From NCBI RefSeq assembly GCF_958450345.1, contig NC_088780.1, positions 6,548,701 through 6,612,700 of the forward strand: a stretch of 64,000 nt of DNA, written 5' to 3'. The stretch is from Calliphora vicina. Its lineage: Eukaryota > Arthropoda > Insecta > Diptera > Calliphoridae. The notes under the pieces are model-generated. The model worked only from the letters and a program-made list of their open reading frames with translations. It made no database searches and was not told where the DNA came from. The translations under genes and the position numbers were made by a program. Shown piece by piece: positions 60,190 through 64,000 of the stretch; position 1 is the stretch's first letter; the number at the start of each line of letters is the position of its first letter.

Positions 60190-61587
60190 ATGGAACAGGA
60201 AAGAGCACTAAGATCTAAGGGCAAATCTAAACAAAGCGACCCTACAGCAAACAGAACAGTAACGACAACAACAACCACTACTGCTACGGCAACTACAACA
60301 AATGTAATACCATCATTATTATCTCTGACATTCCCACAACTACCGGTTAATACTCAGCAACCATATCCACAACATGTTACAACACAACAAACAACTTCGT
60401 CTCCCGAAACCGACAACACCATAGTTTCACCCCAATATAGTAGTACAGCAGCCCTGGGAATACGACAGGAGTACATTGAAAATCGTTCAAACCAGAATGT
60501 AAGGTTAAACCAACACATGGAAAACGACACTGTTGTAAACAACGATGGCTTAACTCTTAGAGATTATGTAAGTGCATCAGTAGGAGCATCTCAAGCTGAA
60601 GTGTTAAAACAGGTATCCGAAACACTGCAACAATTAGTACCTAGAATTGTCCAAGAAGTGATGAGAGCCGAAAGAAACAATTCATTTGACATCTTTAATA
60701 ATACCCAGGCACCTCAGCACAACTACGTAAACTTCTCTCAACAAAGACCAATGGAAACAGAAAACCAACAACAACAGCAAATACACCAACCAACTCCTAA
60801 CCCAAACCCCAATTCTAGAGTACACGCGCCGTTAGAACTGGAGAAATGGGGCATCAAATTTGACGGTAGTAGAAAATCATTTACAGTCGAAGATTTCGTG
60901 TTTAGGGTTGAATCGCTACAAGTCGATTACAACTGTCCGATGACAACGCTAATGAAAGGTTTCCATCACCTATTGTCCGGGAATGCTTATGAGTGGTTTT
61001 GGACATTTCGCCGCGAAAACCCTTATTGCGAATGGCCACAATTAAAATATAATTTGATAAGGAAGTTTCGTCGATTTGACAGTGATTCCGAGATCCAGCG
61101 ATGCATAATGGAGCGTAGACAACATCCCTCAGAGCCATCAGAAACATTCATTGGTGAAGTAATAGCTCTAAAGAATCAACTTAGCCGTGAAGTGAGAGAG
61201 GAAGAATTGGTCAGGATCGTAAAAGATAACCTAAAGGATGGAATATACCAATTAATATATCCAATATACATCCGAAGTTTCGACCAACTTTTAGATGAAT
61301 GCCGACGTGCTGAACGGAATTTGGTAAAAAGAAATAGCCACAGACAATATGCCGTTCGGAGAGTAAACGAAATCGATAGTACTGAAACGCAAGGCGATGT
61401 CGATTTTAATATAGAAGCGTTTAAATTAGATAAACCACCTGCCAGACAACTCGTTTGTTGGAACTGCAAAGCTCCAGGCCATACTTTCGTAGAGTGTAGT
61501 TCCGAACAGCGAAACCTATTTTGTTACAAATGTGGGTTCGCTAATGTCATTACACCTAAATGCCCGAAGTGTTCGGGAAACAAATAG
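60190..61587 (+). CDS. gag: Gag of a Ty3/gypsy-type LTR retrotransposon
   Basis: Structural protein of 465 residues that would form the intracellular particle. The N-terminal third is low-complexity (a run of Thr with Ala at residues 23-37, then Gln/Pro/Asn-rich). The middle (about residues 215-390) is a capsid-type helical domain with KWGIKFDGSRKSFTVEDFVF, an LSGNAYEWFW motif and Arg-rich RKFRRFD, as in Ty3/gypsy gag. The C-terminus has two metal-binding knuckles: CWNCKAPGHTFVEC (C-x2-C-x4-H-x4-C) and a second Cys-only cluster CYKCG then CPKC. That two-knuckle arrangement recalls insect gypsy lineages such as Osvaldo/Ulysses. The frame is intact, suggesting a recent insertion. Pol follows in the -1 frame, overlapping by 28 bases. 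Confidence 0.9.
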   Translation: MEQERALRSKGKSKQSDPTANRTVTTTTTTTATATTTNVIPSLLSLTFPQLPVNTQQPYPQHVTTQQTTSSPETDNTIVSPQYSSTAALGIRQEYIENRSNQNVRLNQHMENDTVVNNDGLTLRDYVSASVGASQAEVLKQVSETLQQLVPRIVQEVMRAERNNSFDIFNNTQAPQHNYVNFSQQRPMETENQQQQQIHQPTPNPNPNSRVHAPLELEKWGIKFDGSRKSFTVEDFVFRVESLQVDYNCPMTTLMKGFHHLLSGNAYEWFWTFRRENPYCEWPQLKYNLIRKFRRFDSDSEIQRCIMERRQHPSEPSETFIGEVIALKNQLSREVREEELVRIVKDNLKDGIYQLIYPIYIRSFDQLLDECRRAERNLVKRNSHRQYAVRRVNEIDSTETQGDVDFNIEAFKLDKPPARQLVCWNCKAPGHTFVECSSEQRNLFCYKCGFANVITPKCPKCSGNK

Positions 61588-64000
61588 ACGAGCATGGCAA
61601 GGACTGGGTTGACATGTTCGAATCAAGACCAGTCGTAACGATAACAACAAACATGAACGAAGACTACCAAAAACCGAAGACCGTAACGAAACCTTTTCGA
61701 ACATATGAAGAACGACTCGAACATTATAACAAAGTACGGGAGAGGATCTTTAATGACGTTGAATTTAAGCCGAACGAGAGAATCATAAAAACACGAGAGA
61801 GATACAAGAAGAGAAAAGCCGAGAGAAAAGAAATAGCAACAACCTCGATAGAATCAGATTTCGACAACAGACCTTACATGGATGTACTGGTTAATGGATT
61901 ACACCTTAAAGGACTGATGGATAGTGGAGCTTCAATAAGTTGCCTAGGACACAATTGTATGCAAAATGTTAGGAAAATGAATTGTCAGATAATTGATTAC
62001 AAATCCAACATAAAAACAGCAGATGGTTCAGGTCATCAAATAATAGGCAAGATACTGGTTAACTTGAAGTTTGGATCTAAAAATAAGGATGTTGTACTAT
62101 ACTTGATTCCGAACTTAAAACAGGAGCTAATACTCGGATATGATTTTTGGCAAAGTATAGGAATCAACATAAACCCTGCAAGTCTCGTAGTTGAAGAAAT
62201 AGGGACAGATACAACTAACAATAACAACATACACATATTATCCGAACAAGAACTAAGGATATTAGATAACGTAAAAACGTATTTCCGATGCTATACGAAA
62301 TATGGATTAGGTAGGACAAATCTGGAAAAACATATTATAGACACCGGAGATGCTCAGCCCAAGAAGATGAGGTACTATCCAGTGAGTCCAGCGGTACAAA
62401 AACTGACTTATGCGGAGCTCGACAGGATGCTGGAACTGGATGTAATCGAAATAGCCAAGGAAGCCGAATGGAATAGCAGGACAACGCTGGTGATAAAGCC
62501 TAACAAGAATCGCTTATGCCTAGACGCACGGGAGCTAAATAAAGTCACAAAGAAGGATGCTTATCCTCTCCCGAATATCGATGGTTTGCTCGCGAGACTT
62601 GGAGATACGTACTTTATATCTGCTATCGATCTGAAGGATGCCTTTTGGCAGATCCCGCTAGAGGAATCTAGCCGAGCTAAGACTGCATTTACTGTCCAGG
62701 GGAGGCCTCATTACCAATTCAAAGTAATGCCCTTCGGCCTCTGTAACGCGGCCCAACGACTCTGTCGCCTGATGGACAAGGTCATCCCATCAGAGCTGAA
62801 GGACAGGATCTTCGTGTACTTGGACGACCTCCTAATAGTTTCATCTAACTTCGTAGAACATGTGGAGATGTTAAAAATTGTAGGCCAGAAACTAACGGCG
62901 GCAGGACTAACCATCAATATGGAAAAATCCAAGTTCTGCTATAAAGAACTTAAATATCTTGGATACATTGTCGGAGGAGGAAAGCTAAAACCGGACAAAA
63001 GTAAAGTAGAGGCAATAGTTAACATGAACCCACCTAAAAACGCCAAGGAGGTACGTCGATTCTTAGGGACTGTAGGGTGGTATCGAAGATTCTTAAGCGA
63101 GTTTTCAACATTAACAGCTCCGCTAACAGATACTTTGAGGAAAACGACTAAATTCATACTAACGCCAGATGCCCTGAAATCTTTCGAAGAGTTAAAAAAG
63201 CGTTTAGTTTCCAGCCCCATTCTCACCAGCCCCGACTTTGATAAGCATTTCTACGTGCAATGCGATGCATCGAATGTTGGAGTGGGTGCTGTGCTTTTTC
63301 AAAAAGACGAGGATGGAGGTGAACATCCTGTCGAATACTTTTCTAAAAAGTTGAATACTGCCCAGAAAAATTACTCAACAACGGAAAAAGAGTGCTTAGC
63401 TGTTGTGTTGGCGATAGAAAAGTTTAGGCAGTATATAGAGCTAATGGACTTCACCGTGATAACGGACCATTCAAGCCTCAAGTGGTTGATGAAGCAAAAG
63501 GACCTGAATGGAAGATTAGCTCGATGGAGCTTGAAGCTACAAGGCTTTAGATTTGATATTGAGCACAGGAAAGGAAGCAAGAATATAGTACCTGATATGT
63601 TATCTAGATTACATATTGAAGAAATAACATGCAACGAAGACAGATTGATTGATTTAGATTCAGAAGATTTCAAAGACTCAACTTATTTAACGCTAATTCA
63701 GACAGTAAATGACAATAGCGAACGGTTACCAGACATACAAGTTAAGGAAAACAAGGTATATAAGAAAATTAAGTTTGATAGGGAAAGCGGAAGTGAAACA
63801 TCTTGGAAAGTATGGTTACCAAATCCTGCGATATCTAAAGTCCTAGCTAAATGTCATGAAGATAATACGGTACATGGTGGCGTAGCTAAAACTTTATATA
63901 AGTTACGCGAACTTTTCTATTGGCCGACAATGGTTAAAGATACACGGAATTTTGTAAGATCCTGCGATTTGTGTAAGGAAATAAAGCACCCAAAGCAAAT
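61560..64000 (+). CDS. pol: Pol of the LTR retrotransposon (protease-RT-RNase H-integrase, cut by window edge)
   Basis: An open frame from at least 61560 to the edge, with no stop in 813 codons. Domains in order: aspartic protease with LMDSGASISCLG (near 61912); reverse transcriptase with LCLDARELNK, FISAIDLKDAFWQIP, MPFGLCNAAQ and the catalytic YLDDLL (62817-62834); RNase H with QCDASNVGVGAVL, the STTEKECLAV glutamate and VITDHSSLKWL; a spacer; and the start of integrase, whose HHCC zinc site has HEDNTVHGG and CDLCKE at the edge. The order protease-RT-RNase H-integrase is that of Ty3/gypsy elements. The integrase catalytic core, any env-like ORF and the 3' LTR would lie outside the window. 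Reading needs -1 frameshifting from gag or use of the ATG at 61560. Confidence 0.92.
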   Translation, partial: MPEVFGKQIDEHGKDWVDMFESRPVVTITTNMNEDYQKPKTVTKPFRTYEERLEHYNKVRERIFNDVEFKPNERIIKTRERYKKRKAERKEIATTSIESDFDNRPYMDVLVNGLHLKGLMDSGASISCLGHNCMQNVRKMNCQIIDYKSNIKTADGSGHQIIGKILVNLKFGSKNKDVVLYLIPNLKQELILGYDFWQSIGININPASLVVEEIGTDTTNNNNIHILSEQELRILDNVKTYFRCYTKYGLGRTNLEKHIIDTGDAQPKKMRYYPVSPAVQKLTYAELDRMLELDVIEIAKEAEWNSRTTLVIKPNKNRLCLDARELNKVTKKDAYPLPNIDGLLARLGDTYFISAIDLKDAFWQIPLEESSRAKTAFTVQGRPHYQFKVMPFGLCNAAQRLCRLMDKVIPSELKDRIFVYLDDLLIVSSNFVEHVEMLKIVGQKLTAAGLTINMEKSKFCYKELKYLGYIVGGGKLKPDKSKVEAIVNMNPPKNAKEVRRFLGTVGWYRRFLSEFSTLTAPLTDTLRKTTKFILTPDALKSFEELKKRLVSSPILTSPDFDKHFYVQCDASNVGVGAVLFQKDEDGGEHPVEYFSKKLNTAQKNYSTTEKECLAVVLAIEKFRQYIELMDFTVITDHSSLKWLMKQKDLNGRLARWSLKLQGFRFDIEHRKGSKNIVPDMLSRLHIEEITCNEDRLIDLDSEDFKDSTYLTLIQTVNDNSERLPDIQVKENKVYKKIKFDRESGSETSWKVWLPNPAISKVLAKCHEDNTVHGGVAKTLYKLRELFYWPTMVKDTRNFVRSCDLCKEIKHPKQ
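61575..61581 (+). promoter_or_regulatory. -1 ribosomal frameshift heptamer between gag and pol
   Basis: GGGAAAC is in the correct register (G GGA AAC in the gag frame), one codon before the gag stop at 61585-61587. It fits the X XXY YYZ rule exactly, and the -1 frame is the pol frame. A weak stem (GACTGG 61602-61607 with CCAGTC 61629-61634) lies 20 bases downstream, further than the usual 5-9. The alternative is reinitiation at the in-frame pol ATG (61560). Confidence 0.75.

Noticed and set aside
60354..61704. Minus-strand ORFs opposite gag
   Set aside because: Shadows of the intact gag and pol frames.
1..64000. tRNA, rRNA or snRNA genes
   Set aside because: I looked for tRNA-like A/B boxes and snRNA-like blocks by eye and saw none that I could support; a tRNAscan run would settle it.

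Overview
The window looks like a piece of a dipteran nuclear genome, most likely a calyptrate (house-fly or blow-fly type) species. It is strongly AT-rich, its genes have short 60-90 bp introns, and the recognisable proteins are closest in layout to fly proteins. The non-coding space is full of hairpin elements, Tc1/mariner, non-LTR and Ty3/gypsy retroelement pieces. The species cannot be fixed from the sequence alone, and all family calls are from motif recognition by eye.

Layout. 1-2417 (+): last three exons of the insulin receptor InR, carrying the end of the kinase domain and a long tail with docking motifs. 2418-14220: about 12 kb of AT-rich DNA without a convincing gene, holding several hairpin elements; the most striking is a 606-bp inverted repeat at 5911-6516 whose two arms are tandem arrays with a 21-bp period. 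14225-15277 (+): a broken, inverted partial copy of the UBAP1 gene found at 26.8-28.4 kb. 16431-24610 (-): an 11-exon DPP8/9-type dipeptidyl peptidase, with a palindromic Tc1-like transposon in intron 7 and a GC-AG intron next to the catalytic serine. 25432-26044 (+): hAT transposon remnant. 26792-28369 (-): UBAP1-like ESCRT-I subunit. 29423-31917 (+): SNAPC4/Pbp95, the Myb-repeat subunit of the snRNA-gene activator SNAPc. 33575-43538 (-): HEATR5B-type HEAT-repeat protein in seven coding exons. 47400-48353 (-): single-exon secreted Thr/Ser/Pro-rich protein of unknown role. 52385-53335 (+): ChaC-type gamma-glutamylcyclotransferase. 53.8-55.7 kb: non-LTR remnant, a 113-bp minisatellite and an interspersed repeat. 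From about 58.8 kb to the right edge (+): a Ty3/gypsy-type LTR retrotransposon with primer binding site, leader, gag and pol. Its reading frames are open to the window edge, with a canonical -1 slippery heptamer just before the gag stop.

The host genes do not form a pathway; they are ordinary neighbours covering growth-factor signalling, proteolysis, endosomal sorting, snRNA transcription, trans-Golgi/endosome traffic and glutathione breakdown. UBAP1 and SNAPC4 are divergent and share a 1.05-kb interval. The unusual content lies in the repeats: at least six independent inverted-repeat elements and two nested-insertion histories that can be read directly. I found no clear evidence for an undescribed multi-gene system. 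The best candidate for something new is the 21-bp-periodic hairpin downstream of InR.
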